Below are positions 29,930 to 40,433 of a stretch of 64,000 bases of DNA, piece after piece. The notes under the pieces were generated by a model, which was not told where the DNA came from, did no database searches, and was given only the letters and a program-made list of their open reading frames with translations. Every line of letters begins with the position of its first letter. Positions within the stretch are counted from its first letter, which is position 1. The translations under genes and the position numbers were made by a program. This stretch comes from Trichomonas vaginalis G3 (Eukaryota > Parabasalia > Trichomonadida > Trichomonadidae). The stretch lies in contig NW_026529259.1 of NCBI RefSeq assembly GCF_026262505.1, positions 62,001-126,000 on the forward strand, read 5' to 3'.

Positions 29930-31621
29930 ATGATTAAACAACAGCAACCACAACAACTTAAGGCACAGACCATTACATACGCCATATATGCATATAATTC
30001 AAAGACGGCAGAACAAACGCAAATGTTGAAATATGGAGATTTGGAGATAGTATTGAAAAATGACCATTTCGAATTCGTTTGCAAAGGTGGTGCAGTGATA
30101 TCAAATATAAAAGAAATTTTATTTATGAATTCAAAAATTAAAGGAATAACGGATGATATAACATCAATTCCACCAGAAGAACAAAGATATTACGCATTAA
30201 ATGCATTTCCTAAAGTTTTGAAGATTGGAAGATTTAATTTAAATGAGGAATTCATAAAAGGTTTCCTAAATGACATAATGAAGAAAGCAGATAAGGAATA
30301 TGTGGCTAGTGAATTAATGAAGAAAGCAGATAAGGAATATGTGGTTAGTGAGTTAGAGGAGAAGGTAGATAAGGGACTTATGGCTAGTGCGTTAGTGAAG
30401 AAGGCAGATAAGGAATATGTTAATGAAAAAGATAATGAAATTAAAGAAAGGGTTGAATGGTATCATGAATGGACATCAAATATTTTAAAATCTAAAGCTG
30501 ATACAGGGTGGGTTTCAGGATGTTTAGACCTTAAAGCAGATAAGAAATATGTCAACAGTGAGTTAGAGAAGAAGGCAGATAATGAATATGTCAACGGAAT
30601 ATACCAAAGTTTGATAGGAACAACTGAAAATATTGAAACTATTGTTGGTGACTTTTCTGTCTATGAAGAAAATAAATATTTTAGATGGCAATTGGTACAC
30701 TCCTTAAAAAATGGTATACGGTGTAAACTCATTCCGAAAAATAACAATGAAATGTATGTAAGCTATATAAAGAATGATGGTACACAAGTTAAAGTTCCAT
30801 TAGACAACAACTGTTACTTAAACTTATATGGAGACGAACAAAAGAAATATTTAAGAGTTTATGAAATGACAGATATGACATTGTCTAACCTAGCTCCAGC
30901 ACCATATTATTATGACTATGGAGATGACGAGAGAACACCACATGTAGATGAACAAAAGTTAACATTATATTTAGATTATTATAGATATAAAAGATATAAT
31001 GCAATAGAAAAAACGAGAATAGTATATTATTATATAGATGACAAAAATAAATATTATAGTCAAGATTTTACCTACCCTGAAAACATAAGATTATATTATA
31101 AAAAATATTCCGACACAAACCAGAAGAAACCCGAAATAGTTGCACTATATTTTAAGTTCAAAAGAGACAATCCTATATTATCTCATATGTTTGATTTAAT
31201 GAACCCGGTAGGTTCTATTTATACATCTATGGATGCGAGAGGTCCTCAAGCAATGTTTGGTGTTGGTGCATGGGAACAAATAGTCGACAGGTTTTTGTAT
31301 TGTGCAAACTCTTCAAAGGAAATGGGTGGAAGTAAAACGATTACAGGTGAAAATTTACCTGCACACAGTCACTACATAGATTTAAGCACATCTCAAGCGG
31401 GTTGGCATAAGCATAGATATTGGGATTGGTCAGGAATGACAAAAGGTAAAGGATATGATGTTAAAGATGATGTTAAGTTTGCTATAAATTGTTACTGGAG
31501 TGACACTCAGGGAGAAGGAAACCATACACATTTCGTTTCAGGATATACACAAACAACGGGACAAAGTAAAGAATACATGCCACCTTACATGACTGTATTC
31601 GCATGGTATAGAGTTCAATGA
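29930..31621 (+). CDS. Maverick fibre protein with tail-collar-like tip (copy B), 563 residues
   Basis: Uninterrupted. Domains: Gln-rich start and head (1-118), shaft of ADKEYV-SEL-KK 13-residue repeats (about 118-225), middle domain (about 230-420) and the tip (about 420-563). Tip signature: MNPVGSIYTSM, GVGAWEQIVDRFLYC, GGSKTITGENLPAHSH, GNHTHF and the end EYMPPYMTVFAWYRVQ. This is the conserved frame of phage tail-collar/gp10-type receptor-binding domains, where the paired His (HSH, HTH) bind metal at the trimer axis. The variable loop between GENLPAHSH and GNHTHF differs completely from copy A. Probable host-attachment fibre of the virion. Confidence 0.8.
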   Translation: MIKQQQPQQLKAQTITYAIYAYNSKTAEQTQMLKYGDLEIVLKNDHFEFVCKGGAVISNIKEILFMNSKIKGITDDITSIPPEEQRYYALNAFPKVLKIGRFNLNEEFIKGFLNDIMKKADKEYVASELMKKADKEYVVSELEEKVDKGLMASALVKKADKEYVNEKDNEIKERVEWYHEWTSNILKSKADTGWVSGCLDLKADKKYVNSELEKKADNEYVNGIYQSLIGTTENIETIVGDFSVYEENKYFRWQLVHSLKNGIRCKLIPKNNNEMYVSYIKNDGTQVKVPLDNNCYLNLYGDEQKKYLRVYEMTDMTLSNLAPAPYYYDYGDDERTPHVDEQKLTLYLDYYRYKRYNAIEKTRIVYYYIDDKNKYYSQDFTYPENIRLYYKKYSDTNQKKPEIVALYFKFKRDNPILSHMFDLMNPVGSIYTSMDARGPQAMFGVGAWEQIVDRFLYCANSSKEMGGSKTITGENLPAHSHYIDLSTSQAGWHKHRYWDWSGMTKGKGYDVKDDVKFAINCYWSDTQGEGNHTHFVSGYTQTTGQSKEYMPPYMTVFAWYRVQ

Positions 31622-31629
31622 ATGTGCTT

Positions 31630-31648
31630 GAGCCCAGACTTTTGGGTC
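31630..31648. repeat. GC-rich palindromic micro-insert after the fibre gene (copy B)
   Basis: GAGCCCAGACTTTTGGGTC, with CCCA/TGGG arms; copy A has a different, shorter sequence in the same place. It begins with the GAGCCCAG shared by micro-inserts elsewhere in these elements. Confidence 0.5.
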
Positions 31649-31849
31649 AAGGCTTACCGAATGAACTAAATATATTTTATGTCTGTAATTAATTAGGTAA
31701 TGAAGTAATGAATGAACTGCAAAAATAAATGTTTACGTTAATGGTTTCAGGTTATTCAATAATTCATTATTTTTGCTGAAAAAATGACCAAATTTCATGA
31801 ATTTTCATAAAAGATAAAAATAAAATTAGCGTTATTTTTTCTAACTAAT

Positions 31850-32325
31850 GAAATTCATTATTTTTGAAGAACTGAAGGTGTCACTATGTCACTATGTGTC
31901 ACTCGGTTATTTAACTTCTCTGAAAAATGATGACAACATGACATTTTGACAACAACAACAACAAAAATATATTAAATCGTTAATGTTTTCGTTTAATGTT
32001 TTCATTAATGATTTTAGGTTCTTCAATAATTAATTATTTTTGAAGAACTGAAGGTGTCACTATGTCACTATGTGTCACTCGGTTATTTAACTTCTCTGAA
32101 AAATGATGACAACATGACATTTTGACAACAACATAGGTTCTTCAATAATGTTTTCGTTTAATGTTTTCGTTAATGTTTTCGTTAATGTTTTCGTTAATGT
32201 TTTCAGGAAGGCATTTATTAATTATTATTGAATAACTGAAGGTGTCACTATGTCACTATGTGTCACTCGGTTAATTAACTTCTCTGAAAAAATGAGACAA
32301 CATGACATTTTGACAACATCTACGA
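31850..32325 (+). repeat. Iteron-like repeat zone of Maverick B
   Basis: Three units with the outer frame of copy A's 121-bp repeats (TGAAGAACTGAAGGTG... AACTTCT...GACAACATGACATT). The core, however, is TGTCACTATGTCACTATGTG in place of TGCTACCATGTTACCATGTG. Units are at about 31855, 32035 and 32225 and are separated by short GTTTTCGTTAAT tandem repeats. They lie directly upstream of the primase gene start. Confidence 0.9.
32148..32206 (+). repeat. 12-bp tandem repeat TTTTCGTTAATG
   Basis: About four to five head-to-tail copies between two iteron-like units; a shorter run occurs near 31980-32010. Confidence 0.9.
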
Positions 32326-32391
32326 AAATTTGATGCAGCCCAAAAATAAAGTTAGTTTTAAAATTATTTTTATTTTTTTATTCCTATATAA

Positions 32392-33416
32392 ATGACAGCA
32401 ACAAACAACAGCAACTATATCGTTTCTGATGAAAATATCATTGATTCATTAGCTGAGGAATTAGTTGTGGCAGAAACTAAAACCCTCAACGAAAGAATTG
32501 GTGAAAACAAGATTGATTTACATAACTACCTCAAACATGATGGAGGAAGAGGAAGGAAAACTGGTGTGGCTTTATTAGTAAATAAAATATCAAATTTAAC
32601 GATTATAGATGTTGATATCAATAAATCATACAATGATGAACTTAAAGAAACAGTTAGAAAAGACATTTTATCAAAACTTTCGGATAAAGATGTTATCGTT
32701 AAAACCGCTTCAGGAGGTCTTCACATTTATTGCAACACTAATTTCTTCTATTCAGTTTCGAACAGAATGATTAAATGTTATTCCTGCAATGATTACGATA
32801 TTGATATAATGACTTCTATGGATGATTCAAAGCGTTCATTAGTAGTCATGGCTGATTCAAGAGTTCGCAAGAATGCAACAGAACCAATCAAAACATACTC
32901 ATTCATTCGTGGAAGTTATGATTCAACATTAACCAGAACAGTGAATGATATATTAAATGATTTGAATATTAAGGTAAGAGTTGAACAGAAGAACGAAGAA
33001 ATAAAGACTATCATGAATGAAAACAAAGATGTAAACATTGACGATAAACTTGCCCAGAGCATAGTTGACGGCATCTGTGATTTTGAAGTACATAATGACG
33101 GTGGAAACATGAATTTAGAAAAAGAAGTTACATTATTCACACTGTTTCAAGCAATTAATTCGTTACCTAATCATTTAATTAATGAAGCATACGATAACGT
33201 TTATAACTTCTGCAGCTTAACAGAAAATGCTAAAAGTAATTTTGAAAAAGCACGTAGTAGATATGCACATTTAATGACTTCTCCATTTGTTTTAGTGAAG
33301 ATTCTAAAACTATATCAAAAGGAATATTATGATGAATATGTTTTGCCTTTATTACGTAAGCCAAAAATAACATTTGATATCAAACTTGATGACTCGTTTT
33401 TGATAACAGATATTAG
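32392..33416 (+). pseudogene. Maverick primase part of the primase-helicase (copy B)
   Basis: Closely matches the N-terminal primase domain of the copy A gene: IDVDINKS, TASGGLHIYC and DIDIMTS are present. It has the same leader TTCCTATATAAATG but lies on the plus strand, opposite to copy A. The helicase motor is not recognised in this copy. Broken. Confidence 0.8.
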
Positions 33417-33417
33417 A

Positions 33418-36400
33418 TATGCAGTCTTACCAATTGTTAAGCGAGTCATTGACCCGTTTTTAAGTTGTAAATTAATATTCTGACCATCAAATATCACTTT
33501 ATCATTTATTATATCCAAATAATTTTTAGGTGTTAATTGTTTATTTTGTCGTAAACTAACACCTTTCATTTTTTGTGCAATCTTTTTAAAATCACCTCCA
33601 TCAATTGAACCGTTGAATGAAGTATAACACTTAGGGCATAAAGCAACCATGTTATCACCTTGTTTCTCAATTGCTAAACCCAATAACTTCTTCTCATGTG
33701 CTTTTTCTTCAGCTTTATTCTTTAATTTAGGTTTAAATTTCTCATCAAAACAGAAGAAATCAAAAGGTGCGAATTTGTAAATGTTTTTATCATAAAATTG
33801 TTTATCGGTTACAATTGCTTGAAATGCTTGAGTGTTAGGAAGACTTGGATCGCCAGCAATAGCCCAATAAGATGAATCAGTATCACCTTCAATGAAATGA
33901 AAACGATTAACATCCATGCATTTATACATAAAATCATAAATGAAAACCAAATACCAGTATTTAGCATTATCTAAAGTGAAGAATGCCTCTTGTAAACATG
34001 TATCACATCTATAAAATCTATCTTTAAGCATCACTTGATACGTATCTTCACCTATTTCTCTTATGTTTTTAAACTTATTTGACATACATGCAACGCGTGC
34101 CTTCTGTGCATTCATTATTTTAGTCTTTGCGTAATTTTGTGTATTCATTGCATCGTAACCATATGATCCATTAAGTGAAATCTTGCAAAATAAACTTTTT
34201 CCTTTATTTCCTTCTAATTCAGCCTTTTGTCTTTCGTTCATAAATTCGTTCGCAAATTCATTAAAACAAGTATTTTTCGTAAATGTTAAAATTGATTGAA
34301 TGTCATCAATGATAAAATGAAATCTGTCTATTAGATACCAAAGATAATAAGAAGAAAATGGTTGATATTGTGTGTTGATGCTAACTGAGTTAATTTTCTC
34401 TGTTTCTGGTCAACTGGTAGATTGTTTGATTTCATGTAATTATACATAAAACTGCCAATTGTTTTTTCATCTGTGATAATATCTAAGTTTCTTATTATCG
34501 GTAAAAAGTTTATGTAATCATTAATGTATTTTTCATCAATGTGACCCTTTACTTCAGCCACGAATAAAGTATTTTTCTTTCTAATTATTCCCAATGCTTT
34601 TGCTTTCTTTGTTGCTGTATCACAAATGATAACACCATTCAATCTTCCCGGCATATACATTTTATGGTTAGTATATTGAATGAAATCATGAGGATTAGAT
34701 GAAAATGATGAAGGATATAATGAATTAAAGTCAACTCCAACAAAATGAGTCATAATGTTGGTGGTGTCCTCATTTGATACAGTTTTAGTTTCTGGACTAT
34801 ATGAAAGTTTATTAATGTGCGTGATTCCTTTAAGATTAACACAATGTTGAACATTTGATAGACCACCAGTAATTCCATTACGGAGAATGTGATAAGCTTC
34901 AACTGAATCTAAAGTCATTGGTAAATTATTTTTTAATGCATAATTTCTTAAATTGATTCTTAAACGTTGAACATCCTCATCTTTATTTGATTTTACGACA
35001 TTGCAATAACAACACATTAACTGACAATTTTCTTTGGTATGTGGTTTTTCATTATCGATTCTATCTAATGTTGGTTTATTTGCATATGTAAACGCTTTAC
35101 CACACATTTTGCATTTAGATGAAAGGATTAAATCGTGATAGTATTGAAAATCATCCATTGAAACATTATTTTTAGTATCTCTTTCTGCTTTTTCATCTTG
35201 TTTCTTATATGATTCAATTTTATATTTCCAATACTTTTCGTTAATTCAAAACTTGATTCCACATTTTCTTCTTCTGGATATTTTTCATTAGGATTAAAGT
35301 CTTTATATGCTAAAGCGTAACGAATCATTGATGCATTCGATGATAAAGAAAGATTATGAAGCATGTCAATTTTATAAACAAATGTTTCTTCAATAATTTT
35401 ATCAATTGGGTCAATCATAATTTCAACATCTTTATTGCAATAATGAATAAAATATTCTAATCTATTCTTAAAATTTTTAGCATCATTGAGATATATTTGA
35501 TAATCACTATCTGATATAGTTTCTTGAGTTAATGCTGAATAAAATGAATCTTTCGTGAATGGTTCCTCTTTATATAATTCTTCTTCGTAATTTTCCCACG
35601 TGATGAATTGATAAGGGAAAAAGGATTTAACACGTGATTTATTGTTTCCGAAATCTCGAGTGAATTGGTCTAATGTCCCACCCGCTATATAATTTCTGAT
35701 GTCAATAAATCTCAATTCATATGGAACGTTTGTTTTCTTTACAATGATTTGCTTAAATTGAGAAGATGAACCCAGCATTGATTTTATTTTCCATTTTGCA
35801 GTGTTTAAATCACGAAGAATTAAATTTAAATCAAACTTTCCCGAATTAAAACCTATGATATTCACTTTATTGAATTCCTCATCTAGAAGTTCTTTAAATG
35901 CTTCCTTTTGTTTCTCATTTAATGTTTGCGGCTTCATTAATTCTTCATATTGTTCAATATTTGATTTAGCAACTAATGAACAGGTTGAAAATAAAAACTC
36001 AATCCAATCAGAAATAAAAGAATCACTTGAAGTTAAGCAAAAATTCCTCGTATATGTTTTATCACGGTCTACGACCTCGCCGCTTTGCGGCTTTAATTTA
36101 ACCGTTGATGATACCATGAATGGTTTTAAGTAAGCGTTCAAAGTTGCACATTCAGAAAGTTGAAGTTCTTCTTTTGTCTCTAATGTTTCGAAGTCAAAAG
36201 TAATATAATATCTTGTTGGTTTATAATATTCCTGCAAATTATGTGCTAATAGCCATTGATATATCTTCTGTTTCGTGATATGTGGTGCATATGGTTGTTG
36301 TGTGTTTTGCAATTGAACGTCTTGAATTAATCTTCCATTATTTTCTTTACATTTCTCACAATGTTTTAAAAATCTTCTTTGGTTTTTCCTTTCTGGATCA

Positions 36401-36828
36401 TCACGGATAGAATATACTTCTTCTTTGCAAAAGGGGCAAACTCTATAGCCGGTGAGTGCTTCAACGTCTGTTATTCTGTCAGCGTGAAGTTTTCCACATG
36501 GACTCTGTGTTAATAAAATATTTACTGTTTCAAATTCTGGATCTATCATTATTGATTCCACTAATGGAAAGTCTACCTTGTTAATGTCTACGTCTTCTGG
36601 TTGAGGGTCACAATAATAAAAATCAATATTAACGTTTAACATTCTTGCTAACCTCTCACTTTCTGATGAAATGTCAAACCCTTCATATGCATCTATTGCT
36701 TCGTTTAAATAACTTCTACGAGTTTTAGGATTAACACCATCAGGAATGTTATAGAAGCGTTTAAATAACCTTCTACCTTCTGCTCTAATTTGATTATCAT
36801 TCATTTTAGCTGTTCCATTTTTGTTCAT
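33418..36828 (-). pseudogene. Maverick protein-primed DNA polymerase (copy B), broken
   Basis: Same part as 15964-19407. Exonuclease motifs (FDFETLE, FNSGKFDLNL, YCNKDVEI), HNH-like module, palm motifs VDFNSLYPS, KISLNGSYGY and GDTDSSYW are all recognisable. It contains a GC-rich 28-bp insert (36064-36091, with GGTCTACGACC and GCCGCTTTGCGGC palindromes) in the exonuclease region that copy A lacks. Broken. Confidence 0.88.
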
Positions 36829-36878
36829 TTATGTAAGAATAAAAATTAAAAAATAAATAAAAATAAAGTTTATTTTTT

Positions 36879-37984
36879 TTAAAGTCCATAAAATGAATTA
36901 AGAACACATAAATTTTTATCATCTGCGACGTGACGAATACATTTTAATTTACTCAAGAATGCGTACCCTGATACATTAAATCTAATTCCTGTCTTATTTA
37001 ATTTCACAACTTTGAAAAGGAATGTATGAATAGCTATAAAATGATGAGATGATGTTTTATGGGTTGCTTCCATTTTTTCTGAAATAAATGAATAAATATA
37101 ATGCTTATAAGTTTTCATATCTTTTATATTCTTAATAACGAATGGTATAGACCTTTCCACTTCGTCTTCCTTCGGTGCTGTTCTTTCATATGAAACATTA
37201 TTGGTATCTTCAATAATGAAACCACAATCACACAAAATTTTATAGGTTCCAATTGTTTCTTTTGATATTTTATCTAACAAATCAAAACTTTATCAACACC
37301 TGTGCATTTATTTAAATAATAATTTGTGTAAATATCATGATCTTCTTTCTTAATCGTATTTGTTGCATATGTCACGTTTTTAAGAGCTTTTTTGAATTTC
37401 TCAGAATCAAGAGGAGGTGAAAGTAATATACAGGGGTATTCTTCATTATCAATAAATTGTAACTTATGTTTACGAATAAATTTAGTACCTTCTTCTGAAA
37501 GTGTTTCGTTTATTTCACCATCTAATAAATTTTGTGTTGATTCTGAGACATAATTTTTATATCTTTCTTCATGAGATTTCTGTACTTCTGATTCTGAAGC
37601 TGGGATATTCATTAAACCCTCTACTTCATTTTCATTATATTTTTCAACTTCTCTTAATTCCTTAATTTTTTCATCTATTTCATCTCTTATTTTTTCCAGT
37701 CTTTCAATTTCATCATATTCATCATCTTTAATCCGTTCTTCATAATATTCAGGGAAAACATCAGGTTCTTTAGGTTTTTCTTCTTCAGATGTAGGATATA
37801 AGAAATTTATAACATCATCTTTATTCATTTTTCCATCATAATCTAAATCATTTAATAACTCGGCAAATTTTTGACAATTTCTTAAATAATATTTACTAAC
37901 TTCATAACCTGCCTCCTCTAATATATCCTTTATTTCCTCGTTTGTGAATTCTAATTTTTTAACGTTGTTAGTTGTGACACTCAT
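36879..37984 (-). pseudogene. Maverick right-terminal gene (copy B), broken
   Basis: Counterpart of the split gene at 19459-22363 without the satellite insertion. The acidic coiled-coil part (about residues 70-130), the CDCGFIIEDTNN segment and the KNLCVLNSFYGL C-terminus are present. The first 90 residues differ strongly from copy A, while the rest is nearly identical. Its start codon ATGAGTG lies in the terminal repeat. Function unknown. Confidence 0.6.
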
Positions 37985-38279
37985 TTATCATTAAATAAAA
38001 AAATAAATTATTCAAAAAATGTAAGACATGAATTTTTAAAGTTTATTTTTTTTATTTTTTTTATTTTTTTTTATTTCATTATGTATGGGTTTAGTGTAAA
38101 TGTCTTACAATTTTGAAAATTTTTTAAATCTTGATTTATTCAAAAACGTAAGAATAAAAACCGTAAGAATCATACATTTTTTACTTCATATGTTAAAAAA
38201 AATGATACAAAATCGTTCAATATTGTATGAATTCTTACGTTTACAAAAAAAGTCACAAAACCCTTTCACATATACTACT
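37978..38279 (-). repeat. Right terminal inverted repeat of Maverick B
   Basis: Inverse of 22761-23060, practically identical; followed by the target duplication ATCACT (38280-38285). Confidence 0.93.
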
Positions 38280-38285
38280 ATCACT

Positions 38286-38937
38286 TATCATAAAAAAATT
38301 GAATCAATACATCGCAAAACAATAGGGCATATAATGTAGCATTTGATTTCGCAGAGACGTCATAAATATTGATACAGAAGATGAAATCCAAATTCAAGCT
38401 TTTCAAGAGAATCTCTATTTCAGGATTTAAATTCACTTGGTGTCAAATAATTTCTTCACAAGACAATTTAAGGTATTTTGGCTGCAGTTCCATTCTTTGA
38501 TGGATTGACTCTAATTAAACCTAAAATAAATGATTGGATATCACTTTCTTCAGCATGATTTATCCTATCGGATACGTCCTCTTCTTCATATCATAATTTT
38601 TCCAAATTTTAGGCGAGCCTTGTCATCAATGTCTAATTCTTAACGCATTAATTCAGTAGCTCAATGGCATATTAAAAATCATTCAAAACAGTAATTTCTT
38701 TGTTTGAACATTGATTGGACAATTTCAAAAACTAAGATTATCTAATTTGGACTAATGGTTTGTAATAAATAAGTTCATTACATCTGTTTATATCAAAATC
38801 ACATCATAATATACCGAGTTTCAAATTTTTATTGGAATTTTGATCGGTATACTCATAGTGAAAAACGAAAAGAATTTAAACGCTTAACTTTATGCTTTAT
38901 TGATATAATACTTGACAAACACTCTATAGTAAATTTA
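38286..38937. other. Host intergenic DNA
   Basis: About 650 bases of AT-rich DNA with no open frame above 30 codons that looks coding and no RNA gene that I recognise. It may include decayed coding sequence, but nothing can be named. Confidence 0.5.
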
Positions 38938-39537
38938 TTAATTTTGATCATAAGAAAACTCTGGACTTAATATCCATTGATCTGTAAACGATCCGACAAT
39001 GCATTGCTGTTTGGAAGAAAACATCATATCGAAATCTGCATCATCATCCATTTCTGGTAAGCAATTGGCCATTGGCAAAGTTGGTGAGCAAACAGACTTT
39101 GCTTGTTGAATGAATGCGGCTGTAGGATCTGGTGTTTGCTCTTTAACGAATCTTCGAAGATTAATAGGGAAGAAAGATGACATTGGTCTCTTCAATATTG
39201 AAGTTTTTGAAGAATTTGGCTGAATTAAACATTCTTCAATACGGCATGAGTAACATAAGTCACGACCAAGGATCAATCTAAAGCCGATTTTACATTTTTG
39301 ACAAACAATCTCGAACATATTCGAATGTGGCTGAACAATACTAACGTTTGACAGCCTTTTGATTATAATACCATTTGGCTCCGAAACCACGATTGTTTGG
39401 AAGTTCGATCTGATTTGGTTCATAACTTGAGGATTGTTTTCTATAACATCATCCTCACTAATATAATGACCATGAAATACGATCTCTCCGCAGTTGCAAT
39501 AATCTATTTCGGTATCGCCTGCGATGGTCTCATCCAT
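38938..39537 (-). CDS. Host hypothetical protein with Cys pairs; 5' end unclear
   Basis: The frame is open from about 39660 down to 38938. The first in-frame ATG gives 199 residues (MDETIAGDTE...). Upstream, the frame stays open to a TAA at about 39663; just before that TAA a 17-residue ATG frame (MPRKTESPKCDN...) lies in the same reading frame. So either the start is at 39537 or the gene has acquired a stop. Cys residues are arranged as CNC (early), then CQKC and CYSC about 20 residues apart, compatible with a small zinc ribbon. The C-terminal half is low-complexity and acidic (MDDDADFDMMF). No family is recognised. The 3' end has the TAATAAA context. Confidence 0.5.
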   Translation of the reverse strand: MDETIAGDTEIDYCNCGEIVFHGHYISEDDVIENNPQVMNQIRSNFQTIVVSEPNGIIIKRLSNVSIVQPHSNMFEIVCQKCKIGFRLILGRDLCYSCRIEECLIQPNSSKTSILKRPMSSFFPINLRRFVKEQTPDPTAAFIQQAKSVCSPTLPMANCLPEMDDDADFDMMFSSKQQCIVGSFTDQWILSPEFSYDQN

Positions 39538-39837
39538 ATTTGATCTTACAATGATTTTTGGCTGACATATCCAGCCTTTCAATTTCCGCACTTTTTCACT
39601 TTTTGGTTTGCCTTCTCTCTTCAATTTTGATTTTGTGGATAAACTAGGAAATGCAATATCTTATTCAATAGACGTCGGATTATCGCATTTTGGGGATTCG
39701 GTTTTTCTGGGCATAAAATTATCAAAACTGAAAATAGTATCATTGGATATGGGAATTAAAATATATAAAAATCATCTTTTGAATACTGCTTTCAAAATCA
39801 TTTGCTATTCGAGATAATTGTACACTATTATATATTT

Positions 39838-40142
39838 AAATTTAACCCGACAAAAAAAATTCAAACGACCTTTCAAATGATAAGAAGATTTTTTTTGGAA
39901 TTGAAAAATATTGCCACTAAGAACTCTTCATTGTCAAAAAAAGTGAATGAATAGCACATTTTCAAGCTGCTCTTAACCATTATCCTTTATTATTTAAACA
40001 GATTTTAAATTCGGAAAGTTATTGCTTGACTTGGTCTAAGATTATTACTAATCCGATTGACTATGGGCACATATTGAATCGAAATGCTTTGTGCCAATTT
40101 TAATCCAGTAAAACCAAATCAATGATTTCCAAAATATTGAAA
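39838..40142. other. Host intergenic DNA
   Basis: About 300 bases, AT-rich; nothing recognisable on either strand. Confidence 0.5.
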
Positions 40143-40385
40143 TTAATAAGTAAGACTTTCAGATTTAGAACTGTAACAACTTCTTAATAAAATTTGTATT
40201 ACGAATAATACATATTTCATTTTCAGATCTGTGAATGAATACTCTACCGCATTAGGAAATCTTCTATTCACAAAATCTCTCTTTAAACAACTAAATCCAA
40301 ATTCATTTAAACAAGAACTCAAATTAAATTGAATTTCATTTATCATAAATACTATTTTTCCTCCTCGTAACCAAACGACTGTCAT
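40143..40385 (-). CDS. Host short frame of 80 residues, doubtful
   Basis: An ATG-started frame (MTVVWLRGGKIVF...) just downstream of the mysterin-like gene. One hydrophobic stretch near the C-terminus (KYVLFVIQILLRS). No motif, no close initiator motif. It may be a fragment of a decayed gene or chance. Confidence 0.2.
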   Translation of the reverse strand: MTVVWLRGGKIVFMINEIQFNLSSCLNEFGFSCLKRDFVNRRFPNAVEYSFTDLKMKYVLFVIQILLRSCYSSKSESLTY

Positions 40386-40433
40386 TGAATAACTCTTAAT
40401 AAAATAAAATTTTAAAATAAAATAAAAAAATTT

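Larger units (their letters stand above)
22761..38279. mobile_element. Maverick/Polinton copy B (15.5 kb)
   Basis: Complete from terminus to terminus, flanked by the 6-bp duplication ATCACT (22755-22760 and 38280-38285). Its structural block is nearly identical to that of copy A. Parts: 159- and 122-residue terminal genes, the small amphipathic pair, capsid-like gene, packaging ATPase, four further structural-block genes, fibre, repeat zone, primase part of the primase-helicase, polymerase and terminal gene. I recognise no integrase, KilA-N or 95-residue gene here, so it would depend on other copies for integration. It is a fossil with roughly a dozen breaks and an internal rearrangement relative to A. 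The roughly 300-bp terminal repeats are practically identical, so insertion was very recent. Confidence 0.95.

Noticed and set aside
7676-31621. Diversity-generating retroelement as cause of the fibre tip difference
   Set aside because: No reverse transcriptase or template repeat is present in either element; differences are whole-loop replacement and not adenine-directed changes.
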